Shown piece by piece: positions 1 to 6,240 of a stretch of DNA of 7,786 nt. The position numbers and the translations under genes were made by a program. The DNA lies in contig OMRU01000050.1 in the NCBI GenBank assembly GCA_900313465.1, forward strand, positions 1-7,786, written 5' to 3'. Origin of the DNA: an uncultured Clostridia bacterium (lineage in GTDB: Bacteria; Bacillota_I; Bacilli_A; RFN20; CAG-288). The stretch's first letter is position 1. Every line of letters begins with the position of its first letter. The notes below the pieces were generated by a model. The model saw only the letters and a program-made list of their open reading frames with translations, was not told the origin of the DNA and did no database searches.

Positions 1-206
1 AGAGGTGCGACATCATTGATACCAGAAATCTCATAAGTGCTGAGATTCTGCCCCACGATCACCGAGTCGGTCAAAGAGAAAAGTTGCTGGAAAACCAAAC
101 TCAAAAGAAGCGGCACCATAAAAACCAGAATGCCTTTGACAATGTTTCCATCGGTCAAATCTCGAGGTGTAAAAAGATCTTTGAACTTCTGAATCAATTT
201 CGTCAT
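1..206 (-). CDS. MATE family efflux transporter, N-terminal fragment (C-terminus beyond left edge)
   Basis: This is the first 68 codons of a multidrug and toxic compound extrusion (MATE) family exporter, an inner-membrane protein that exports drugs or metabolites using a cation gradient. The frame opens at the ATG at 206-204 and stays open to the window edge. Its translation contains the typical start of the family: a short cytoplasmic lead with DLTDGNIVKGI (residues 17-27), then a hydrophobic first helix with VPLLLSLVFQQLFSLTD (31-47) and VIVGQNLS (49-56). These match the usual 'GNIxKxxLxFxxPLLLxxxFQQLYxxxDxxIVG' pattern. Two in-frame TAG codons lie just upstream, so this ATG is the earliest possible ATG start. 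No strong Shine-Dalgarno is visible, and a TATAAT box 25 bases upstream implies a very short leader. The gene is divergent from the membrane-anchored protein gene at 432. The family call is confident; the substrate cannot be told from this fragment. Confidence 0.87.
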   Translation of the reverse strand, partial: MTKLIQKFKDLFTPRDLTDGNIVKGILVFMVPLLLSLVFQQLFSLTDSVIVGQNLSTYEISGINDVAP

Positions 207-230
207 ATGTTTCGTCTACTATCATACTGA

Positions 231-236
231 ATTATA
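231..236 (-). promoter_or_regulatory. Candidate -10 box for the MATE gene
   Basis: Read on the minus strand this is a perfect TATAAT, 25 bases before the ATG at 206. The transcription start would fall around 224, giving a leader of under 20 bases, which fits the lack of a clear ribosome binding site. No good -35 hexamer stands at 15-18 bp (the best is CCGCTT or CGCTTT), so it may be a weak or activator-dependent promoter. Confidence 0.4.
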
Positions 237-352
237 AACCAAAAGAAAGAGTAAAGCGGTTAAATGAAAGGAAAACCGTTCTTCTTACTCCATGACATAA
301 CACCATGATTGCTCTTCTAGATGATAAAAAATGAGTGTTTCTGTTTCGGTTT

Positions 353-381
353 TATACAGTTGTAAAATAAAAATGTAGAAT
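353..381 (+). promoter_or_regulatory. Candidate promoter for the membrane-anchored protein gene
   Basis: TATACA (353-358), a 17-bp spacer and TAGAAT (376-381) form a modest vegetative sigma-factor promoter (4/6 and 5/6 matches). Transcription would start near 388 and leave a leader of about 44 bases. The region is AT-rich, and TAAAAT at 363-368 and TAGAAT at 399-404 are competing -10 boxes without better -35 partners. The assignment is tentative. Confidence 0.38.
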
Positions 382-412
382 ATTTTTTCTATTTTCGTTA
401 GAATAAGGGAAC

Positions 413-432
413 TAGCAAGGAGGAATTTGCTA
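413..432 (+). promoter_or_regulatory. Ribosome binding site displayed in a small hairpin
   Basis: AAGGAGG (417-423) lies 8 bases before the ATG at 432 and is a near-perfect Shine-Dalgarno. It is bracketed by a perfect 6-bp inverted repeat, TAGCAA (413-418) and TTGCTA (427-432), with an 8-base loop that holds most of the Shine-Dalgarno. The last stem base is the A of the start codon. Whether the weak stem forms in RNA is not known. The ribosome site is secure; the hairpin role is inference. Confidence 0.6.
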
Positions 433-1880
433 TGAAAAAATTATTGATAGGTTTATTAGTTCCTGTCGTCATCATCGTCGGTGGTGCAGCAACACTATAT
501 TTTTTAGTCAGAGATAATAGTCAACCGACATATGTCGCCAGTGAGGACACCACCGAACAGGTTTTAAACAAGAAACTGTTTGGTGCGATCAAGGATACCA
601 AAACCACCCATGAATTGAACATCGATATCACTCAGGATGACTTCAACCAAATTCTCGCTCATACCCACAAGTCCTTAGGTAGCGATGTCAAAGAGTACGT
701 CAAAGGCTTGGAAATCTCTATCCAGGATAATGACTATCACATCTATTTCTTCGTACACACCCCTGTTTTAGACACCAAGGTCGACTTGGTTTGTGCCTTT
801 GATCAGGATGATGACAACATCTATTTAGTCATCAACGATATCAAAGCTGGTATTCTTGGTGTAAAGCATTTGGCACTATTTGCTTTAAGTAAAATGGTCT
901 CCTCAGATAGCCTGACAAGTTCTTTAGGTCGTTCTGGTATCCACATGAAGGCTGATTTAGATGCTGGTAAGTTCACTTATCCAAAGAAATCAGCCAGAGA
1001 AGACTTGATTGCAATGCTGGGTTCTTCTGATGGTTCTAATTTAGCTTCTGCCATGTATTCCAACATTCTCAACATGGGTCTTACCACGGTAGACTTCAAG
1101 AATCAGCTTGGCGTAGCGGTTGACCTTGAACCGATCAGCACAAACGAAAATTTCTGCAACAACGAATTTGTCCTCGATGAAGAAGCCCTCGGTTTAGAAA
1201 ATGCCAAAACAAATCTCTCTACCTTATTGAAAGCCAACATCGTTCCAGAAGAAAAAGCTGACACCGTCTTTGAATATCTGATGCTTGGTTATGATCACCT
1301 TGACGAAAGTGAAAAAGATTATGTCAACAATGTCGATATGACTTCTATCGGTATTGCCAACAATCAGTTATATCTCGGCTATCAGCCAACCCCAGCCGGT
1401 ATCTCTGATCAGTTTGCTAGCATCCCATTGTCCACCTGGTCTTCTGGCGGTGGCGTTTTGGTTACCGAGCACTCCATCAACGAAGCCCTTCATTATCGCG
1501 ACTTGATCGGTTATAGCGTCATCTTCACCAACGAAGGTGATGTGGAATACATCACTGTGGATAACATCTTAGAAAACACCAAGACCGAATCCACTCAGTT
1601 CGGTATGAAGTTACAAAATGATGGTATGTATTTTGGTACGAAGACGGTTGATGACAATCTCAAAGATTTCATTTATGATTTGATCGCGGATAACCTTCCA
1701 AGCCATTACTTCATCTCCTTTGATGGTCAGGGTGTCTTCACGATCGACTTCACTGGATATTTACAAGATAGTGTCATTCCAGCTCTTGGTCCAACATTCG
1801 GCTTAGATACACACATCGAAGGTACTTCCTTAGACGATCCAAATGCCGGATTCAGACTCAATAGTACGTTTACCGCTTAA
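432..1880 (+). CDS. Membrane-anchored extracytoplasmic protein of unknown function, weakly YpmS/DUF2140-like
   Basis: This 482-residue protein starts with MKK and a single hydrophobic segment (about residues 4-26, LLIGLLVPVVIIVGGAATLY). No cysteine follows in lipobox position, so the segment is probably an uncleaved anchor with the remaining 455 residues outside the membrane. The soluble part is acidic and rich in alternating beta-type segments. Residues 63-187 follow the layout I associate with the YpmS/DUF2140 family: an ITQDDFNQIL-type helix, a 'DYHIYFFVHTPVLDTKVDL' strand pair (101-119), a strand with VINDIKAGILG (133-143) and then a PKKSARE turn (184-190). A similar helix start, VTEHSINEAL (344-353), and a 'LQNDGMYFG' strand (394-402) suggest a second copy near the C-terminus. 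The start is fixed by AAGGAGG 8 bases upstream, and the gene is followed directly by its own terminator, so it is probably monocistronic. No catalytic motif is visible. The family resemblance is weak and the function unknown. Confidence 0.85.
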   Translation: MKKLLIGLLVPVVIIVGGAATLYFLVRDNSQPTYVASEDTTEQVLNKKLFGAIKDTKTTHELNIDITQDDFNQILAHTHKSLGSDVKEYVKGLEISIQDNDYHIYFFVHTPVLDTKVDLVCAFDQDDDNIYLVINDIKAGILGVKHLALFALSKMVSSDSLTSSLGRSGIHMKADLDAGKFTYPKKSAREDLIAMLGSSDGSNLASAMYSNILNMGLTTVDFKNQLGVAVDLEPISTNENFCNNEFVLDEEALGLENAKTNLSTLLKANIVPEEKADTVFEYLMLGYDHLDESEKDYVNNVDMTSIGIANNQLYLGYQPTPAGISDQFASIPLSTWSSGGGVLVTEHSINEALHYRDLIGYSVIFTNEGDVEYITVDNILENTKTESTQFGMKLQNDGMYFGTKTVDDNLKDFIYDLIADNLPSHYFISFDGQGVFTIDFTGYLQDSVIPALGPTFGLDTHIEGTSLDDPNAGFRLNSTFTA

Positions 1881-1889
1881 TCTATAAAC

Positions 1890-1921
1890 AAACTGCAGCG
1901 ACACAATTTGCTGCAGTTTTT
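1890..1921 (+). terminator. Intrinsic terminator of the membrane-anchored protein gene
   Basis: A perfect 10-bp stem, AAACTGCAGC (1890-1899) and GCTGCAGTTT (1910-1919), with a 10-base loop ends in a run of five T (1917-1921). It begins 10 bases after the stop codon and separates this gene from the phosphofructokinase unit. Confidence 0.85.
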
Positions 1922-1961
1922 CAGTTAATAGGGATGACAAACCAAAAATCAGCGGATTTGG

Positions 1962-1990
1962 TTGATTTATGGCCTAAAGAAGACTAAAAT
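1962..1990 (+). promoter_or_regulatory. Promoter of the phosphofructokinase gene
   Basis: TTGATT (1962-1967), an exact 17-bp spacer and TAAAAT (1985-1990) make a good vegetative promoter, with transcription expected from about 1997. A bulged inverted repeat (arms 1940-1950 and 1955-1963, loop AGCG) overlaps the -35 box and may be fortuitous. Lying between the upstream terminator and the gene, this promoter makes the gene its own transcription unit. Confidence 0.65.
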
Positions 1991-2001
1991 GAAGATAGCA
2001 C

Positions 2002-2019
2002 AAACTTGTATACAAGTTT
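2002..2019. promoter_or_regulatory. Perfect 18-bp palindrome, likely operator
   Basis: AAACTTGTATACAAGTTT is a perfect dyad with no central spacer. It lies about 5-22 bases after the predicted transcription start and 5 bases before the GGAGGA ribosome site (2025-2030), where a bound dimeric repressor would block initiation or elongation. The TTGTATACAA core resembles sites of GntR-type regulators of the FadR subfamily (GT...AC spaced half sites). The regulator itself is not in this window. As an RNA hairpin it would need an unpaired TATA-like loop and has no U tract, so DNA binding is the more natural reading. Confidence 0.6.
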
Positions 2020-2038
2020 ATAGCGGAGGATACATTTT

Positions 2039-3262
2039 ATGGGAAATGCTATTGTTGGCCAGTCTGGCGGTCCAACATCCGTCATCAACTCCAGTTTAGC
2101 CGGCGTTTACGAGTCAGCAATCGAAAGAGGTGCTGGCAAAGTCTATGGTATGCTTAACGGCATCCAGGGTTTTCTTGAGAAGAGAGTCATCGATCTTTCT
2201 TTATGCTTAAAGAACTCCTTAGACATCGAATCGTTAAAGAGAACTCCATCTTCTTTCTTAGGATCCTGTCGTTATAAGCTTCCTGATCCAGAAGATAGCA
2301 AGAGCAAAGACACTTATGAATTCATCTTCCAATATTTAAAAGAATTGGATATTGAATATTTCTTCTATATCGGCGGAAATGATTCCATGGATTCCATTGC
2401 TAAACTCAGCAACTATGGTAAAAAGATCAATTCCCCAATACGCTTTATCGGTGTACCAAAAACCATCGATAACGACTTAGTCAAGACCGATCACACTCCA
2501 GGTTATGGTTCGGCTGCCAAGTACATCGCTGTCACGATGAAGGAAATCATCCGCGACGCCACCGTCTATGGCACCAACTATGTCACGATTGTTGAAATCA
2601 TGGGTAGAAATGCCGGTTGGCTTACTGCAGCCGCTGCTTTAGCCAAGGGTCCTGATTGTGAAGGTGTCGATATGATCTGTCTTCCAGAAATTCCTTTCAC
2701 CTGTGAAGGTTTCCTTGAGAAGGTCAAGAAATTACAAGCCACTAAACAGAGTATTGTTGTTGCCGTCAGTGAAGGTGTCAAGCTTCCCGATGGCAGATAT
2801 GTCTGCGAATTGAATGATGATGGTCATGATGAAGACGCCTTTGGTCATAAGGCTCTGACAGGTACTGCAAGATATCTTGCCAATATCGTCAGAAAGAATC
2901 TTCCTACCAAGACTCGTTCGATCGAATTATCTATCTTACAGAGATGTGCAGGACATATGACTTCCAGAACCGATATCACCGAAGCCTATCAGGTCGGTGG
3001 TGCCGCCGTCAAAGCCGCCTTTGAAGGTATGACTGGCAAGTTTGTTTCGATCAAGCGTATCTCTGATGCTCCCTATCAGTCCACTACAGAGCTTGTCGAT
3101 ATCAATGAAGTCGCCAACTTAGAAAAGAAGATTCCACTTGAATGGATCACTCCTGATCACATGCAGATGGAAAAAGCCTTCTTGGAATATGCCACACCTT
3201 TGATCCAGGCTGAACTTACTCCTATTTTCGTCGCTGGTAGACCCTGGCATATCAAACTGTAA
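2039..3262 (+). CDS. 6-phosphofructokinase, probably pyrophosphate-dependent
   Basis: This 407-residue cytoplasmic enzyme phosphorylates fructose 6-phosphate to fructose 1,6-bisphosphate in glycolysis. Family motifs are in order: GQSGGPTSVIN (7-17), the nucleotide/phosphoryl-donor loop IGGNDSMD (111-118), PKTIDND (140-146) with the catalytic base D144, MGRNAGW (188-194), SEG (244-246) and LQRCAGH (300-306). Two positions decide the donor. Gly104 of the E. coli ATP enzyme is D115 here, and Gly124 is K141. Both substitutions are established marks of the pyrophosphate-using form, which is reversible. N114 replaces the usual Mg-binding aspartate (Asp103 in E. coli), as I recall in clostridial relatives with GGNDSMD. 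The length is that of the longer PPi-type bacterial group (about 400) and exceeds the 320-residue ATP enzyme. The start is fixed by GGAGGA 8 bases upstream. It has its own promoter, a candidate operator and a terminator. The call of phosphofructokinase is firm; PPi dependence is a strong inference. Confidence 0.95.
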   Translation: MGNAIVGQSGGPTSVINSSLAGVYESAIERGAGKVYGMLNGIQGFLEKRVIDLSLCLKNSLDIESLKRTPSSFLGSCRYKLPDPEDSKSKDTYEFIFQYLKELDIEYFFYIGGNDSMDSIAKLSNYGKKINSPIRFIGVPKTIDNDLVKTDHTPGYGSAAKYIAVTMKEIIRDATVYGTNYVTIVEIMGRNAGWLTAAAALAKGPDCEGVDMICLPEIPFTCEGFLEKVKKLQATKQSIVVAVSEGVKLPDGRYVCELNDDGHDEDAFGHKALTGTARYLANIVRKNLPTKTRSIELSILQRCAGHMTSRTDITEAYQVGGAAVKAAFEGMTGKFVSIKRISDAPYQSTTELVDINEVANLEKKIPLEWITPDHMQMEKAFLEYATPLIQAELTPIFVAGRPWHIKL

Positions 3263-3285
3263 CGGTTTCTCAAACCCTTTGATTC

Positions 3286-3317
3286 GTCTCCTGATTTATC
3301 AGGAGACTTTTCTTTTT
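3286..3317 (+). terminator. Intrinsic terminator of the phosphofructokinase gene
   Basis: The arms GTCTCCTGA (3286-3294) and TCAGGAGAC (3299-3307) form a perfect 9-bp stem with a TTTA loop, followed by TTTTCTTTTT (3308-3317). It lies 23 bases after the stop codon and is a textbook rho-independent terminator. Confidence 0.93.
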
Positions 3318-3356
3318 GTTCTTTCCTTTTGTTTTCTGATTCCGTTTCAATAAGTT

Positions 3357-3420
3357 ATAAAAAAGATAAAAAAGTTACTTATTTTACACATGTCAAATTT
3401 GAGTTTTTTACTTTTTTATC
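3357..3420. repeat. AT-rich spacer with a tandem 9-mer and an 11-bp inverted repeat
   Basis: The non-coding spacer between the terminator at 3317 and the promoter at 3474 holds ATAAAAAAG twice in tandem (3357-3365, 3366-3374). The second copy is part of a perfect 11-bp inverted repeat, GATAAAAAAGT (3365-3375) and ACTTTTTTATC (3410-3420). Just after it come TTCGT-A-ACGAA (3423-3433) and a second TTTCGT at 3435-3440, 13 bases after the first (3422-3427). I recognise no RNA gene or riboswitch here. The A and T tracts could be an upstream promoter (UP) element or bent DNA, or simple low complexity. Confidence 0.5.
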
Positions 3421-3473
3421 GTTTCGTAACGAACTTTCGTGAAAAATTTTACTTTTCCAAAATAAATTATTTT

Positions 3474-3501
3474 TTCACAACCAATCTACGATTATTATAA
3501 T
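3474..3501 (+). promoter_or_regulatory. Promoter of the large lipoprotein gene
   Basis: TTCACA (3474-3479, 5/6 match), a 16-bp spacer and a perfect TATAAT (3496-3501) put the start of transcription near 3508. The leader would be about 32 bases and would begin inside the dyad at 3503-3525. Confidence 0.65.
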
Positions 3502-3502
3502 T

Positions 3503-3525
3503 TGACTCATGTACAAGATGAGTCA
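3503..3525. promoter_or_regulatory. 8-bp inverted repeat at the lipoprotein gene transcription start
   Basis: TGACTCAT (3503-3510) and ATGAGTCA (3518-3525) are perfect inverted arms around GTACAAG. The element overlaps the predicted transcription start and ends 2 bases before the AAAGGA ribosome site (3528-3533). It could be an operator for a dimeric regulator; a leader hairpin is possible only if transcription starts a few bases earlier than predicted. Its sequence differs from the palindrome before the phosphofructokinase gene apart from a shared TACAAG. Confidence 0.5.
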
Positions 3526-3539
3526 TGAAAGGAACACTT

Positions 3540-6146
3540 ATGAAAAACAAAAAGTTTTTAGGCATTATCGCCTCGTTCTCCATGTTGCTGGCTGGATGTG
3601 GAAGAGAATCCACTCCTGTTAACCCAAGTTCTTTCGAAGATAGCTCTATCACTGCATCTTCGGTTGAACCAGAAGAAGAACCAAACGAAGACATTGTCCC
3701 GGTCACTACGGACTACGACGAGAAGTCTGTCAAGAAGTTAGCTTCTATTATGACCCTTCTTTCTGATAATGATGATCCAATTCCCGTTGATGATCCTGAT
3801 CTTTGCACCGTTTTGAAAGTTCTCAAGGATTCTGGTTTCACCCAGGAATCTCTTGATAAGTTCATCGTCCTTGGCAATAAGATTGTTTCCGTCGCTGCCA
3901 ACGTCCAGGTGGGCTTAGATATCGAATCTCCACTCGAAGATGTTTTAGACACCTTAAAGGAATTCCTTGACACAACCAACGGCAATCAGCTTTTCCACAT
4001 CTTTTATTACATAACCAATATCATTTTCACCGAAAACATTGAATTACCATCTCTTGGTGGTATCAGTTCCATCGGCGGCTTTGATAATATGTCCAAGTAT
4101 CTTTCTGAAGCAGAAAGAGCCAAACTCAACGCCTACAAGGCCTATGTCGATGTCGCCTTCACCTTCTTCCTTAAACCAAGTGAAGCTGATATCCAGACCG
4201 TCGGTGATTTATTCCATGCTTTCTTAATGGAATTCTTATCTACCATCACTGCTGAAGATATCATGTCTTTCATCAATGGTCAGGATATTGAAGCCATCGT
4301 TTCCGCCTTAAAGAAACTTGGCACTGTCTTTACCAATCTTGCCACCAAGAAAGCCAATCTCTTAAAGAAGTGTGTCCCTGCTTTACGCAGTTGGATCGAA
4401 TATGCGGCAGATGCCATCATCAAACAGGATCACAATTCTGATAACTACGAGCTTAATGTCGAAGTTCCTCTTGGCTATGTGGTTGAAAAATTCGATGATA
4501 CCATGGCCTTCGTCGATGATCTTTTAGAAAAACTCGGCGATGACTTCTTAATCAATCTTAATTTATATGTCGGCAGCCTCCTTGCCAACATCGATGAAGA
4601 AGTAGCTGGCGCTCTTGTCAGTTATGTCATGCAGTTTGCTGGCTTAATTGCTCCAGAAGGTGGTATGGTTCCAGTCATGGACGCCCTCAATCCTGTTGGA
4701 CCAACCGAACCTATAATGCCTGATTTTGCTTCCTTACTTCCACCAGCCGCGGTCATCGATTGGTTAAAGACTTCCTTAAATAGCTTAGAAGCTGCTACTC
4801 AGGATAGCATCAACGAATTCTTCACCACCTTTACCGGTGTCACATACACTAGCTTATTAAATAAGACCGCCGAATTTGCCACCATGGACTTATCCGACGA
4901 AGAAAACATGAATGAATTCCTCTCTTATTACATGGGTATCGTTGGAACAGTTATGCAGAATGTTTCTTTTGCTGACAAGACCTACCCTGTAATCGATGAA
5001 AGCTATATGGAAGACCATAACATTGTTGTCAGAATCGATGGAACCATCACTGACGATATGATCAAGAATAGTTTAGCCTTCCTCAACTATGATGAAAATG
5101 GTTTTACCATCAGTTATGATGCCACTAAGATTGACACTTCTACCATCGGTATCCATTCCCTTGATATCTCTGTCACGGGCAACCTGGTTGAAATGGTAAA
5201 GAAGGCGCCAATCAATGACTACTCCTTACTCAACAAGGCTCCAGAAGCCACCGCCCCAAGCACATACACCTATCGTATGTTCTACAACGTTCTTGGCGAA
5301 GCCTACACCGACTTCAGCTTCCGCGCATATAAGAAAGGTTCCGAACCAAACTCTTACTCCTTTGACTTAGAAAGTGGCATCTTCACAGATACCAGACGAG
5401 AAATCATCTACTTACCAAAATCCGAAACTCCATTAGACCTTGTCCTTATGTTAGAAGGCAAAATTCCAAACGATGACAATACCACCTATTCTACGATCGA
5501 TGTTGAAAAAACTTTCGACGTTTCTAAAGTCGGCACCTATGCCACTCTCTTAGAAGGTACTTTCAGTCATGGTAAATACATGGCTCCTCTTATGTATCGT
5601 GTCTACGACCCAAGCAAATTAGTTATTTCAAACGAACTGAACTATCCTAAACTCGCCATCAGCGAAATACAGTACACGGGTTTCGATCTTGCAGCAATTC
5701 AATATGCTGAAATCAGCGAATTCGGTGTCAAAATCAAGATTAATCGCGTCGGACAAACTGTCAGCTTTGATAACCCTATCGCTCCTGGCACTTACAACAA
5801 GACCGTTACGATTGATGATGTAGAATATGAATACGAATTATTTGTCTATCCACTTGAAGACGCCATTTTCTCAGGAACATGGTGCTACTCCAACTATAGC
5901 ATCAATGTTGGTGATACTATAGACGACCTCGGCCTTCATGTTAGCACTTATGTGAATACCAAGCCTTCTTCCATTTCCGCTATGACAGCTGATAACAATG
6001 GCTATTCAATCGGTAACAACTATGTTTCAAACCTCTCTCCTGAATATTACACTGTCGAAGATTTTGATTCCTCCACACCTGGCGGAAAAGAGTTAATCGT
6101 TCACGTTGGCGATACTTCCTCTCGTCTTTCCTACTACGTCTACTGA
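3540..6146 (+). CDS. Large surface lipoprotein of unknown function with C-terminal Ig-like repeats
   Basis: The 868-residue product begins with a lipoprotein signal peptide: MKNKK, a hydrophobic core and the lipobox LAGC with the lipidated cysteine at residue 20. An acidic, Ser/Pro-rich linker follows (21-60). Residues 60 to about 480 are mostly amphipathic helices (for example 251-297 and 315-370) with no enzyme motif I recognise. From about 483 the protein changes to beta-rich modules. At least three end alike, with an aspartate-led turn, a glycine and a final aromatic strand: FDVSKVGTY (659-667) to YRVYDP, FDNPIAPGTY (743-752) to LFVYP, and FDSSTPGGK (842-850) to YYVY. Segment 522-545 is a possible fourth. 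This is the pattern of bacterial Ig-like (group 3-type) domains. The start at 3540 is chosen over the ATG at 3525 because AAAGGA (3528-3533) is 6 bases before it and the signal peptide then begins correctly. It has its own promoter and terminator. A role in adhesion or envelope structure is only a guess. Confidence 0.87.
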   Translation: MKNKKFLGIIASFSMLLAGCGRESTPVNPSSFEDSSITASSVEPEEEPNEDIVPVTTDYDEKSVKKLASIMTLLSDNDDPIPVDDPDLCTVLKVLKDSGFTQESLDKFIVLGNKIVSVAANVQVGLDIESPLEDVLDTLKEFLDTTNGNQLFHIFYYITNIIFTENIELPSLGGISSIGGFDNMSKYLSEAERAKLNAYKAYVDVAFTFFLKPSEADIQTVGDLFHAFLMEFLSTITAEDIMSFINGQDIEAIVSALKKLGTVFTNLATKKANLLKKCVPALRSWIEYAADAIIKQDHNSDNYELNVEVPLGYVVEKFDDTMAFVDDLLEKLGDDFLINLNLYVGSLLANIDEEVAGALVSYVMQFAGLIAPEGGMVPVMDALNPVGPTEPIMPDFASLLPPAAVIDWLKTSLNSLEAATQDSINEFFTTFTGVTYTSLLNKTAEFATMDLSDEENMNEFLSYYMGIVGTVMQNVSFADKTYPVIDESYMEDHNIVVRIDGTITDDMIKNSLAFLNYDENGFTISYDATKIDTSTIGIHSLDISVTGNLVEMVKKAPINDYSLLNKAPEATAPSTYTYRMFYNVLGEAYTDFSFRAYKKGSEPNSYSFDLESGIFTDTRREIIYLPKSETPLDLVLMLEGKIPNDDNTTYSTIDVEKTFDVSKVGTYATLLEGTFSHGKYMAPLMYRVYDPSKLVISNELNYPKLAISEIQYTGFDLAAIQYAEISEFGVKIKINRVGQTVSFDNPIAPGTYNKTVTIDDVEYEYELFVYPLEDAIFSGTWCYSNYSINVGDTIDDLGLHVSTYVNTKPSSISAMTADNNGYSIGNNYVSNLSPEYYTVEDFDSSTPGGKELIVHVGDTSSRLSYYVY

Positions 6147-6164
6147 GAATAAAACATAATCAAC

Positions 6165-6196
6165 AACTGGCTTCCACGTTTGTGGAAGCCAGTTTT
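6165..6196 (+). terminator. Intrinsic terminator of the lipoprotein gene
   Basis: A perfect 13-bp stem, AACTGGCTTCCAC (6165-6177) and GTGGAAGCCAGTT (6182-6194), has a GTTT loop and ends in TTTT (6193-6196). It starts 18 bases after the TGA stop. The U tract is short but the stem is very stable. Confidence 0.85.
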
Positions 6197-6200
6197 CATC

Positions 6201-6236
6201 AAAAAAGGTTTAGAAGCACAAACTTCTAAACCTTTT
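6201..6236 (-). terminator. Intrinsic terminator of the purD-purB operon
   Basis: The arms 6203-6216 and 6223-6236 (AAAAGGTTTAGAAG and its exact complement) form a perfect 14-bp stem with a 6-base loop. Read on the minus strand it starts 4 bases after the purB stop and ends in six T (6206-6201). A four-T run on the other side means it could also catch plus-strand readthrough. Confidence 0.9.
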
Positions 6237-6240
6237 CAAT

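Noticed and set aside
31..225. 64-codon minus-strand frame starting at 225
   Set aside because: It overlaps the MATE gene in another frame. The MATE frame has clear family residues and hydrophobic helices, while this one has neither.
1940..1963. Bulged hairpin upstream of the phosphofructokinase promoter as a terminator or riboswitch
   Set aside because: Nine pairs with a 2-base bulge and no following T run. It overlaps the -35 box and is likely incidental.
2578..2781. Minus-strand frame inside the phosphofructokinase gene
   Set aside because: Shadow of a strongly conserved coding region, with no recognisable protein and no ribosome site.
3525..3539. Earlier ATG for the lipoprotein (MKGTL...)
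   Set aside because: The AAAGGA site fits the ATG at 3540, and the signal peptide and Cys20 spacing are normal from that start. The earlier ATG has no good ribosome site.
3318..3539. Possible riboswitch or small RNA in the spacer
   Set aside because: No recognisable aptamer core, no anti-terminator pairing with a T run, and the predicted leader of the lipoprotein gene is only about 32 bases.
3467..3985. Two minus-strand frames over the start of the lipoprotein gene
   Set aside because: They are Ser-rich shadow translations. One runs across the promoter and signal peptide region of the real gene.
4039..4227. Plus-strand 62-codon frame inside the lipoprotein gene
   Set aside because: Out-of-frame shadow without a ribosome site or any recognisable feature.
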